34,578 bases of DNA from Tulasnella sp. 424. Taxonomy: Eukaryota; Basidiomycota; Agaricomycetes; Cantharellales; Tulasnellaceae. Location: NCBI GenBank assembly GCA_019633425.1, contig WSUB01000288.1, forward strand, positions 1 through 34,578, read 5' to 3'. The first letter of the stretch is position 1. Each line of letters opens with the position of its first letter. The notes under the pieces are model-generated. The model was not told the DNA's origin and did no database searches. It worked only from the letters and a program-made list of their open reading frames with translations. Made by a program: the position numbers and the translations under genes. This document shows positions 21,285 through 30,975 of the stretch, piece after piece.

Positions 21285-22210
21285 AAGATTCCCGTCTGCC
21301 AGCTGTACCACTTGCGTCGGCCTCTTCTACAAACCCACCAACTCCACTTCTCTTACTAACGTCAACAAAGCATTCAACACTTTCTTCGGTGATGGTTCAA
21401 CAGCCTCCGGTGGCCTCGCAACAGAACCAATCTCCGGGGGACCTAATCCGCCATAAACCAACCCTTTGCCGTCATCATCGGTTCCACAGAAGGCTTTACG
21501 GACCGAATTCGGGGCTAATGGGTCTCGTGTTCCAGTCGAACGCTTAGACGAAAGCCGCTCTGTGGTGCTTCAACTTGGGGATCCAAGGGGCGTCGAAAGT
21601 GTTTTCATTTCACTTGATTCGCAGGGAGCAGATGGGTTCGAGTTGTGCACCGGGTGTATCGACTTGAACAAGTTCACGGGCCAACCTCAATACTTCCCCC
21701 TAGTACCTGGCAATTCCTTATCGTACGTGCTACCTCCCTCACTTCTGCACGCCATTATCGACTCTGACCTTTGCCATGCCTCTCCCTTAGAGCGACAGAG
21801 TGACCTACAGCAACCCCGTGGTCACCAATCGTCTTGTCACCATCCCGACTCTGGTATTTCCAACATCGACAGCCTTCCATTCCAAGCTGCCGCTCTCTAT
21901 TCCAGCATCCCCGGCGCTCAACTCCCACAGCGACGGGAAGCACTACATCTTGCCTGACATTTCTACTTCAACCACGGGTCAAGTTGTATGTGCTACTTCT
22001 GGGGAGTAGCGACATTGCCCAAACAGACCGGTTCATATTAGGGTGATCACATGAACGCCGCACCGACTGCCCGGGCACCTCCTACCTGAACGATGATGGC
22101 ATGGTAAGCTTCTCCAATGGTTATTTGTCTTGGAGGTCCGTGAATAACGATGTTTCTGGACTCAGCGCTCGCCTGTATCTAGGTGCTTTACCCGTAGCGG
22201 AAATCGAGCA
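21285..22210 (+). pseudogene. Pepsin-family (A1) aspartic protease, decayed, upstream of copy 5
   Basis: Homology to the relic at 14440 starts at about 21288, just inside the codons after DTGSS, so the first catalytic Asp is missing. SCTTCVGLFYKPTNSTSLTN and FFGDGSTASGGLATEPISGG are readable, then a frame change. VFISLDSQGADGFELCTGCI continues with DLNKFTGQPQYFPLVPG from about 21600, a good match to the inter-lobe region of fungal pepsins. Later C-lobe pieces are present up to 22000 and possibly beyond in broken frames. The 5' break coincides with the right end of the TIR element. It is non-functional. Confidence 0.6.
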
Positions 22211-23021
22211 GAATTGCTCCGAGGGTCTCCGCGTGTGAAGAGACATAGCGGTTGGGGTTCGGCCCGTTCTAGCTAGAAAAAAATCCCTCAGAGGTCAACC
22301 CTCGGGGTGAGGCATATCGGTTCGCTTTGCCGAGGGCTCTGGCATATGCGTATTTTGTAATTGATGCTCCGCTCCGTTCTATTCAGAAGTATTGATCCTT
22401 ATTGGCGGAATGAGGCTGCCAAGAGACACACGTTTTTCGGGTAGAAAGTCTAATCGTTGAGATTTTCCGGGGCACTGGTTGTGACAGAAATGGGTTGAAT
22501 ATCTGTCGCGGCAGGCGGGCAGAACAATTGATACAAGTTCGCCTGGCATGGCAGCATGAGCGGAGCAAAGCCGAACAAAGCGGTGAATCCGACAAACGCC
22601 GAAGGTGCCCGTTTAGCTTGCACCATCCAAGACACCGCCTCCCGAGCGAAACCCCCTCTAATGACTCTTCGAAACGGAACATTTCTTTTCTGTCGTGCAC
22701 AGCAATGTCTACCACTTTAGGGTGTTGCTGTGCAAGTCACCCGGCCTCATCTGAAACGTTTTTTTCATGTTGGGATTCCGCGACGAAAACACATTGTAGA
22801 GGCGTGGCGAGGGCTGAGCGGTTTTGGCTTAATGTTTCCGCAGTCAATTGAAGGCCTGAAGGGTGTCGGTACGTTGGGCCCATTGATTTTAAAACTGGAC
22901 GAATCGGCTCACCGTCAGTCCTCAGATTCATCCATCGCTCAAGAATTCCTCGCTTCTCCTCTTCGTCCACGAATTGCACCATCCTACTTCCTCCCTAGCC
23001 GCTTTCAACCGTATTCGATTT
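22211..23021 (+). repeat. 5' flank of copy 5, duplicated from or with copy 4 flank
   Basis: From about 22330 this aligns with 15166-15551 and contains the same core GAGCAAAGCCGAACAAAGCG (22559-22578). About 300 bp (roughly 22720-23000) has no counterpart in the copy 4 flank, so one side carries an insertion or deletion. The segment just before (22211-22330) contains a short resemblance to 27364-27410. No gene is seen; the promoter of copy 5 is probably here. Confidence 0.45.
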
Positions 23022-26004
23022 ATGAGCATGGCGGACGATCAGGAACCCCAACCCACTTGTCCTCACGGCCTAAGCAGGGCTGTAAGTCCTTCCCATAGGC
23101 AAGCGTGGAAAGATGTACTAAAGTTTGTCTTTGAAGCGAGAGATCCTAGACAGAATGTCCGAGCACCGAATCGACCCGAAGAGAATCAAAACCACAGAAA
23201 CCGAACCGCACGCAAGAGGCGGGCAAGGCACCGTTACTCTTGGAACGATGATTCTTCCCGAGGAAACCGCAAGTTGGGCCCCTGAACAACTCCTGAAAAC
23301 GTTCCTGGATAGAAAACTGGCAATAAAGAAGCTCGAGTGGAATTGCCAAGATTCCGAAGCGTCGGCGAAGTTTTTCAAGGTATCGTTGTCGTCATAGGTC
23401 GCTTGAGCTGTTCTAATTGCTCCCCATTGAAAGTCATTCGTCAATGAGATTAGTATAATGGTGAGAGTTTGTCACCCAAACATTGTCAAGTTCATTGGTT
23501 TCGTGGAGGACGTGCCAAAGGGTGATGCCTGGATCATTTCGCCTTGGGAAGCGAACGGAAACCTTCGAGAGTTTTTGCAGTCCGGCAAGTGGGATATTCC
23601 TGAGCGTGTCTCTTTAGTGAGTGCGTTTATTGGTTTTTATACCTGAAGTATCTGAACGATTCGTCGATTTAGGTTCAAGATGTAATAGATGGAGTGGAGT
23701 ACTTGCACACGAGACAACCTCCAATCTGCCACGGCGACCTGAAATCTGTGAGTCCGTCCAACTGCTGTTTAAGATACTATGCGCTAATTGACCGGCGTTT
23801 CAGCTTAATATTTTAGTCAACTCCTCCTTCCATGCACTGATCACGGATTTCGGATCGGCCCGGACTAAACAAAACGTCGGGGAAACTGAAAGAGGCAACG
23901 GGTCGGCCCCGCTTCATCAAGCTGCCTATAACGACACAGCTCTAGAATCTACATCTCCAAAGATCAAATTAAACCCTTCAACGTTGGAGCTCACTTTAAC
24001 GGGACCTGGGTTTTCGCTCCGATGGACTGCCCCTGAGGTACTAAACAACGGGGAGCAAGCTTTACCTAGTGATATGTGGGCCGTCGGCTGGATCTGCTGG
24101 GAGGTAAGCGCGGTATGCGAAAGAGGATTGTTCTCGCGTTTCGCTCACCTCTGCGGCCACGTTCTAGATCTTCACTGGTAGAATACCCTTCGAGGGACTC
24201 AATTTCCAGGGCGTCATTATATCTCACGTGATGAAAGGAAACTTGCCAGCGATTCGGGAGGAAGCTGAACTATCACATGTTCTCAAGCTATGCAGTCTAA
24301 TGTCGGACTGCTGGATCTCAAATCCAGCCGAGAGGGTTGATGCTTCCGCTTTTCGACGAAAGGTTCACTGGATGGTGAGTGCTCTGAGGGAGTACTACCT
24401 AAACCTCACAGATAGCTAAATGACCCGCGTTTCAGCCATCCACACCTCCTTCGATCCATAGCTCTGGTGGTGCGAAGATGCGGTCCGCAGCCCTGTTAGA
24501 GCAGTTGGGCACAATGTATCGCCTCCAGAATAACACAACAATGGCGGAGTCCCATTACCTGTCTGCCATCGAAGTTGCCACTCGAACGAAAGATAATAGG
24601 GCCAAGGCGATTTCGTTAGACAGTCTGGGAACGATCTACTGTTCTCAGGCGAGGCACGAAGAGGGGGAGAAGGCGTTGAGGGAAGCGTTCGAGATGCACG
24701 CTCGGATCAATAATAGCCTTGGCGTGGCAAACGCGTTGCATGGTCTGGGAGGGATCTACCGCGCTCAGTCGAGGTATCAAGAGGCGGAGAAGGCCCTGAA
24801 GGAAGCGCACGAGATTCACTCTCGAATCGGCAACGAAATTGGCGCGGCGAGTACGTTAGACAATCTGGGAAGGGTCTACCGTGCTCAGTCGAAGTACGAA
24901 GAGGCGCTGGAGGTGTTGAGGCAAGCACAGCAGATCCACTCCCGTATCGGCAGCGACCTTGGCATCGCAAACACCCTTTCTGGTCTTGGAGGCGTATATC
25001 GCGCTCAATCTAGGGATCCGGAGGCGGAAAGGGTGTTAATGGAGGCGCACGGGATCTACTCTCGCATCGGCGACGACCGTGGTGCCGCAAATGCATTGAA
25101 TTATCTGGGACAGATATATCGTGCTCAGTCGAGAAGTCAAGAGGCGGAGAAAGCTTTCTACGACGCCCACAAAATCTTCTCTCGCATTGGAGACCACCTC
25201 GGTACCGGAAACGCATTCCGCGGTCTCGGACACCTTTACAGTGAACAGTGCCAATATAGCAACGCGGAAGCGCTTCTTCTCCAAGCAGTTGCTGCTTACG
25301 AGCGCGCTGGTGACGGTGGTAGCAAAGCCACAACACTTCTGGCACTCGGGAAAGACTATCATGCTCAGGGCAGATACCCCGAGGCCGAGGAGGCTGCGAC
25401 CGAGGCGCTTGCCATTTGGATCAGTATCGCCGACGACCAAGGTCGGGCAGGTGCCTTGTTGCTTTTGTCACGGATCTTCCGGTCTCAATCACGGCCAACG
25501 GAAGAAAAAGAAGCTCTAATCCAAGCTGAAGCCTCACTAGCCCGAATCGGCCAGCATGCAGATCGCGCGGCGATGCTGGACCGGCTTGGCGACATCTATC
25601 TTCTACAGGGCACGTACGACGAAGCGGAAGAGTGTTATCGCCTTGCCCAAGCCATATGGTCAAGCATGGAAAATCCTCCCGGTGAAGCTATCGCATTGCT
25701 CAGTCTTGGGGTTCTGTACCTTCGCCAGGAGCGATATGGCGAAGCGGAGGAGGGCTTCGGCGAAGCGCGCGTCGCATTTGCTAGGGTTCTCGACGAGAAC
25801 GGTGAAGCAAAGGCGTTGGATGGACTGGCGAGGTCATATGTTCTGCAACGCAAAATCGTTGATGCAGAGGCAGCTTGTGCAGAGGCCCGCGAGATCTACA
25901 CGCAGATGGGTCAGCCGATCAGCGTGACGTGTGCAAGGACTTGGGAACTCCTCCAAGCTTTGGAGCAGCCCATCGGATCGATTTTGGGTGATATTCTCAT
26001 GTAG
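23022..26004 (+). CDS. Protein kinase-TPR fusion protein, copy 5 (seven exons, 878 aa)
   Basis: Exons are 23022-23081, 23137-23379, 23434-23616, 23673-23747, 23804-24103, 24168-24374 and 24436-26004, all phase 0. Intron 1 shows a textbook branch site (GTACTAAAG) and pyrimidine tract, which supports the structure proposed for the other copies. Kinase landmarks: GGQG 48-51 (RGGQG, not KGGQG), Lys84, HGDLKSLN with Asp184, DFG Asp202, WTAPE, SDMWAVGWICWE; the domain ends near 356. Residues 357-878 are TPRs with five central units. The protein ends in GSILGDILM. An in-frame second ATG at 23028 is an alternative start (MADDQ). The kinase should be active; ligand and substrate are unknown. Confidence 0.9.
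24694..25293 (+). repeat. Central TPR array of copy 5: five 120-bp units
   Basis: Units start at 24694, 24814, 24934, 25054 and 25174 with an exact 120-bp period, in register with copy 4. Confidence 0.9.
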
Positions 26005-26370
26005 TAGTTGCCCGTTGGTCTGTGATGTGGTGGCATTCATTGCCTAATGCACCCAAGGACTCCTTGCGCTACTAAGACCAATCGTTTTCCGGCAATCCTT
26101 TCACTTATTTGTACTTTCTATCACGCGCCCCACGTTTCCCTAGAACCTATGTCTTTAGATTCTGTGTCTGTCTCTACTCGTCCACAGTGTTATGAGCACC
26201 ACCCTGTGTCGCTCCTTTTCTGCTACGCGTCGATTGCTGAGGCTGTTTTACCTAGGTGATGGTGACAAGGTACGCTTCTTCATAGGGCATTTGTGTTGGA
26301 CGCCTGGATATTACGTCTAGAGCGCCGCCCCTGGGCAGAGAGTTTGTAAATTTGCTATTTTCCTTCTGCA
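26005..26370 (+). other. 3' flank of copy 5, with possible protease tail relic
   Basis: No gene is supported. GATGGTGACAAGGTACGCTT near 26259 resembles GATGATGGCATGGTAAGCTT near 22092 and the likeness continues for about 50 bp. A further C-terminal piece of the protease passenger may therefore sit here, as expected if protease and kinase-TPR alternate in the duplicated array. The evidence is weak. Confidence 0.25.
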
Positions 26371-28125
26371 GGAATTACGGCTCACTTCGCGCGGCGGGAG
26401 GTATCCCAGGACCTGGCTGAGTTTGAAAAACCTAGCGGACTTTGAAATAAATAATATCTCGACCTCGTTCGTGATTGGCTCCCCGCGCCCCTATCTCCCA
26501 GCTGCGGCGCTGTCCGCCTTTCCTCCGCTAATCGCCGAACCCCCCCATCCCAGACTCCCAGTTGCCGCCGTCATCGCTGGGGCCGTCGCACGCCACATAC
26601 GATACCTTGCAGGTGGTAGACAATAAAACCCAGCTCCTGCATACCACTGAAATCGCTACTTAATTCTCTTAACCTCATATTGCTCCAAATCTCTATCTTT
26701 TTCTAATTTCTTTGCTTGGGAGTCGATTAGATTAGACATTACTCAAGCTTTGCAGAGCCGGTCAACTGCTGATTGAGTCTAGTGAGAAATAGTTTTAATC
26801 ACAAAAATACAAATTGTCTTGTTCAACCATGCGATGCCCCAGAAATAAGAAAACAATTCCAAAACATGAAGAAAAAACTCAGAAATTGCTCTCCTGTCTG
26901 TACCACGCCCCTATCAGCAGCTGAAAGTCTTTTGGTTCCACATGCTTCAGTAGCTAAAATATAGTAGAATTGAATTGGGCTGATTTCTGAATAGGCAGGT
27001 GGTCAATTGCAAGGAGGGTGCTGTGTAGTCAGGCAGAACCAGCCTCTACTCTCGCAAGATGGGGCGGAGCACCTCTCGAAGGGTGCCGTGCACCTCTGTC
27101 AAAGTCATATTTGCCCGCCACACGCGAAGAAAAGTTTAGGAGGATTTGCTCTGTACTTACAGTATATGTCTAAATTCCTGCTCAGCCCACCACGAAAATG
27201 ATTGACCCAGCGCAAGTTGAACCCCGGAGCGGGGAGAGGGAATGGATAAAATAATAACAGATGAGCCATGGCCACTGGAAGTTCACCTTATGAATTATTT
27301 TTTATATTCCCCCTTCCTTTTGAATTAATTATTTTCTCAGCCTCAAAACCTCCCCGAGCTAACATAGAGCCGGAATTACTCCAAGGGTCTCCGCATCGTG
27401 GGAAGAGCTGTAATGGCATCCCCTTAAAATCAGTCTCCAACTAGTCCTACCACAGAGCTTTCTTGTCCTAGTTGCACCAGTCATACATCTACGATAACCC
27501 CCATCAAGACGACGCCGACACCTCAACGCTGGTGAGGGGTTGAAATCACAGAGACCACCTGTGGGCCAAGTCGGCTGACACACAAGAGGGGAATGGTTTT
27601 CGAGGCGAACTGCACCTGATTTGTAGCACCTATGCCTCTAGTTAGAGGCGTCTGTGCGGTGCGTATTTCCCTGTAAGCGTAGAAGAAAACTAACCTACGG
27701 GGGGATCCACCGGGAAACCCGAGAAAAGAGGGTTTGTGGCTGGGGCCCCGTGAGGTTTCTCAGCGCACAAAGGGCTGTAAGGCTGCCAACACTCAGGGAC
27801 AGCACCCAATCCCCCCTCTGCGCCGCGCCACATCGCTCCTCAGTGTCCAAAACATGCCGCGCACCATCTGTCGACGTCGGCGACCATCCCCAACCGTATC
27901 TCAACACCCACCCCACCTCTTGCCATCAAACCTTCACCCACTAATAATAATGAAAAATCAGAGTAAGTACCAAAATTTATTGTATAAAATTTCAATTTGT
28001 GTGTTGTATATTTTTATATTCCCCCCCCTCCCTCTTGATAGATGTCTGTAATTACTATAATAATAGTTAAAGCGACTGTGTTAGTGAAAAAAACGAAAGG
28101 AATTGGCTGGGAATTGAGGGAGATA
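26371..28125. other. AT-rich intergenic region, no supported gene
   Basis: Here the cluster ends and composition shifts to more A and T, with runs such as TTATGAATTATTTTTTATATTC near 27290. Two pyrimidine-rich ATATTCCCCC tracts occur (27305 and 28016). Short open frames are scattered and resemble nothing I know. The region is probably degraded repeat DNA. Confidence 0.3.
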
Positions 28126-29351
28126 TATCGCTCTCAGTTGTCAGAGTTCAAGGTTGAGGATGGTCAGGCGAGGCGCTTTTACGATTGATGTTCGAGAGTC
28201 AAGAGGTAAGAGAGATGCTGATACTAGAAGAGTAGACAAGAGGTGGAATGAGGAACAAACCTCCTCATTCCGTCGGACTATTATAGTACAAGGAGTGGAG
28301 GTAATGACTAATGAATGTGTAATGACATGAGGCGCTGACTGAGGGTACATGCGGCAACGTGTAAGTGGGCAGAGGGACGCGCAAGTGAAGAAGTAGAACC
28401 TGGTGGAACCTGATGGAACAAGTGCGATAAGCTAATGGAACAGACGCGATAAGATAGAATGAGCGTGATAAGATAGCGGTGAGGACAGGGTCATCACATC
28501 AGTGGGGTTCGGGCAAAGAGCAGAGTTAAGTGGAGGAGGTGGAACCCAGAGGCTAAACAAGCCCACCCAGCCCATCCTACCCCTGGCTAAGAGTTGGATA
28601 TAGTCTTTAGATGTACTGGAAGCCTGGGGATGAAGTTCGCCGAGGTAGGATGGCGCTTTGGGCTCTCTATTCCAGAAATGGGGGGGAAAGCGGACGGTTT
28701 ATGGTATTTGAGAGCCCAAATCCCATAGCATCCAAGCTCTTAATAAATATTATTGTTTCTCTATGTATAATAGGTAGTCCGATGGTGAGACACTGTACGA
28801 TTTACGTGTGTGAGTGGGCCACCAAGTTATTGGAGATGCCCAGGTGGTACTTTCCTGGAAGGAAATAATGCACTGCTAGCTATATATGGACTATAGTAAG
28901 TGGATCGCCCTTGATTGTACCTTGATTTGGAAGCAGGGTGGGCTATAGCTTTGTGCACATCCTGAATGCACGCTGATGCTACAATATTCATGCCCACCCC
29001 CTCAAACACATTTTCTATACATGCAACTGCAGCTCAGCCATTAGGATAAAAGGTGTGATTAACTTACCATAATATATATCATCACCTCGCGCGCTGCAGG
29101 TTGGTGGGGATCCATAGGTCTGGCAGATTTCAATCGGCGCTGGTACCTCCTGAGCAGCTCTGGTATTAACCTATAGTTTCTGCTTCAGACTGATGAGAGT
29201 CTTACAATTTGTAGCATTAACGATGGACCTTTTCAAGCTTGTATATGCTGGTCAAGCTCGATAAACTGGTAAAACCTCGATTATAAGCGATTACAAACTA
29301 CTAATCGGCGATTTCTCCGAAGGTCAAAATCTCGCAACTTGGCTGATATAT
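28126..29351. other. Degraded repeat-like region with hairpin
   Basis: No gene is seen. The 28380-28480 stretch contains an imperfect short repeat around GATAAGATAG and GGAACCTG. An inverted repeat TTTGGGCTCTC (28657-28667) and GAGAGCCCAAA (28710-28720), 42 nt apart, could form a hairpin. The purine-rich and TATA-like features near 28270-28560 recall LTR sequence, but no matching second LTR or primer-binding site was found. Confidence 0.25.
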
Positions 29352-29932
29352 TCAGTACTCATAGTCCTCCAACGAAGCAGCATCTCTGTCATTGTCATCT
29401 ACATCCATTTCGCTGTCTTTGTCGCTCCCTGTGGCTTCCAAATCAGACACCCCATCCTCACTTTCAGATTCCAATAAGACCTCTTCATCACCTGCCAGCT
29501 GCCTTCGCCCCTCTGGAAGTGATTGAATAGCTTCAAAAGTCTCATCAGTCTTAGAGCTCAATGCGATATTTAAGATTTGCTGTACAGTGCCGGGGGCATA
29601 TGTTGCATCTACCATTCCTGCATGACCAACTCCACAGCCAATGAATTGCATCAGCATATCCCGGTCAACAAACCTAGAAACGAAGATACCAAATCCGTTA
29701 ATTAAACGCAACGTGGTCATTGAACTTAAACGTACTGATTGACATAATAATTGACAAAGTCCCCATCTTCAGGATCATCGTGGAAGTCCGACGCAGGCAG
29801 AAGATCTTTAGTAAGCCCAAAACAAAATGCCGGTATAAGGTGGCAGCTGCGGATCATGATGGAAGGGTCGAGAAAACCAAACACCTCACTCCCACTGCTG
29901 AAGCACATGTAGCCAACACAATAGATGTGCAC
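29352..29932 (-). pseudogene. C-terminal tail of a transposon-linked basidiomycete protein
   Basis: On the minus strand the upstream exon (to 29736) reads FGFLDPSIMIRSCHLIPAF and then DFVNYYVNQ. A 62-nt intron (29674-29735, donor GTACG, acceptor TTTCTAG) joins it in frame to FVDRDMLMQFIGCGVGHAG. It ends in an acidic tail rich in Asp and Glu before the stop at 29352. From memory, the pattern FGFLDP--VIRGCHLIPAF ... YYVN-FVDRDMFMR--GGGVGH is the conserved end of large, very numerous basidiomycete proteins associated with Plavaka/KDZ-type transposons. Only the last 170 residues or so are here; upstream the frame closes. Membership in a named family is uncertain, the transposon link is inference. 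Confidence 0.5.
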
Positions 29933-30131
29933 AAGGATATGGCTACAATCTATTTAATCTGATTAATTATCGATTATTATGATTAAATACTCGCTCCTCA
30001 TTTATTCCAGTCTAAGTATTACAAATGGTTATATTAGATTAGGATATGGTTAGATTAAATTATCCATGCATATTTAATCGTAATCCCTTGTTACCACAGC
30101 CAGGGGACTGGTGCCATATGGTCTGACATGA
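29933..30131. other. AT-rich segment at left of hAT relic
   Basis: The motif ATCGATTATT followed by TATGATTAAAT (29969-29988) recurs in direct orientation at 34469-34499 on the far side of the hAT coding region. It may be a subterminal motif of the element. No TIR or 8-bp target duplication could be established. Confidence 0.3.
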
Positions 30132-30898
30132 TTGGATAGAGACCTGCTGACAAAGCGATCTCAAGGGGACATGCAGAGGCAGCCCTGGCACACGGTTCAA
30201 AGTTTCCTCTTTGAGTGCCTTCCATCCACCGTTGCAACCCTGATGTCCGCCTCACTTCCTCCACCCTCTCTTTTGGACACACTTGCAACGCTCAAATCCC
30301 TTATCAGAGTGATTCCTTCCTCCTGTCCTCCTGCTCCAAATGATGGGCCAATTCATCGCAACTTCTCTACATATGATGTGCCCAAGGGTGAATCTCTATA
30401 CTTTGCCATTGACCTGGCATGGAATTGTACTTTTCAAGGCAGTCAAAATGAACCAATCAGGGGCAGATATGGTGTTGGGACGGTGTACAAGTTTTTCAGT
30501 CATTTCTCTAAGCAACCATTGGGGGGTGATTTTGCTTTGTTGGAACTGCGGGTCTCGCAGTTCATCCAGCTTGTAGAAAACGCATAGGTTATCCCTGGAG
30601 CATGGCCTCAGTACACAGTACTAACCTAGGTCTCAGTTTAAAGTTGACGGCATTAGCAGCAGGTGGGGTTCATGCGGCCACCAAACCTTCAAAGCAGCAA
30701 TCCGCCATGATCTCGCACATGTCTGAGTCAGGTCAGCCTGCCAAAGAACCTCCTTCATATGCTCCCCTCACCTCAGATGATGAGGCCGGGAACCCATCCA
30801 ATGGTAGTGATAGTACTCAGGACAATTTTCTGGATTCAAAGCATGATGGAGTATCAACTGCGGAAGACAAGAAGCTGGGCTTGGTGTTATCGGATTGA
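30132..30898 (+). other. Unassigned open frames upstream of the hAT transposase
   Basis: There is a 151-codon frame at 30132-30587 and a 98-codon frame at 30602-30898. The second has an acidic Ser/Asp-rich composition (SDDEAGNPSNGSDSTQDN) like the disordered N-terminal region of many hAT proteins. Another frame continues this character to 30975 (DYQDETDTGEEILEVEEKEF) before a possible splice donor. I do not recognise the 30132 frame. They could be 5' parts of the element. Confidence 0.3.
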
Positions 30899-30975
30899 TG
30901 AGAGCATGTCAGACTACCAGGATGAAACAGACACGGGAGAAGAGATCCTTGAGGTAGAGGAGAAAGAATTTAAGG

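Noticed and set aside
28126..28600. Possible solo LTR
   Set aside because: TATA-like and purine-rich stretches are suggestive, but no TG...CA boundaries with a target duplication, primer-binding site or second copy could be established by eye.
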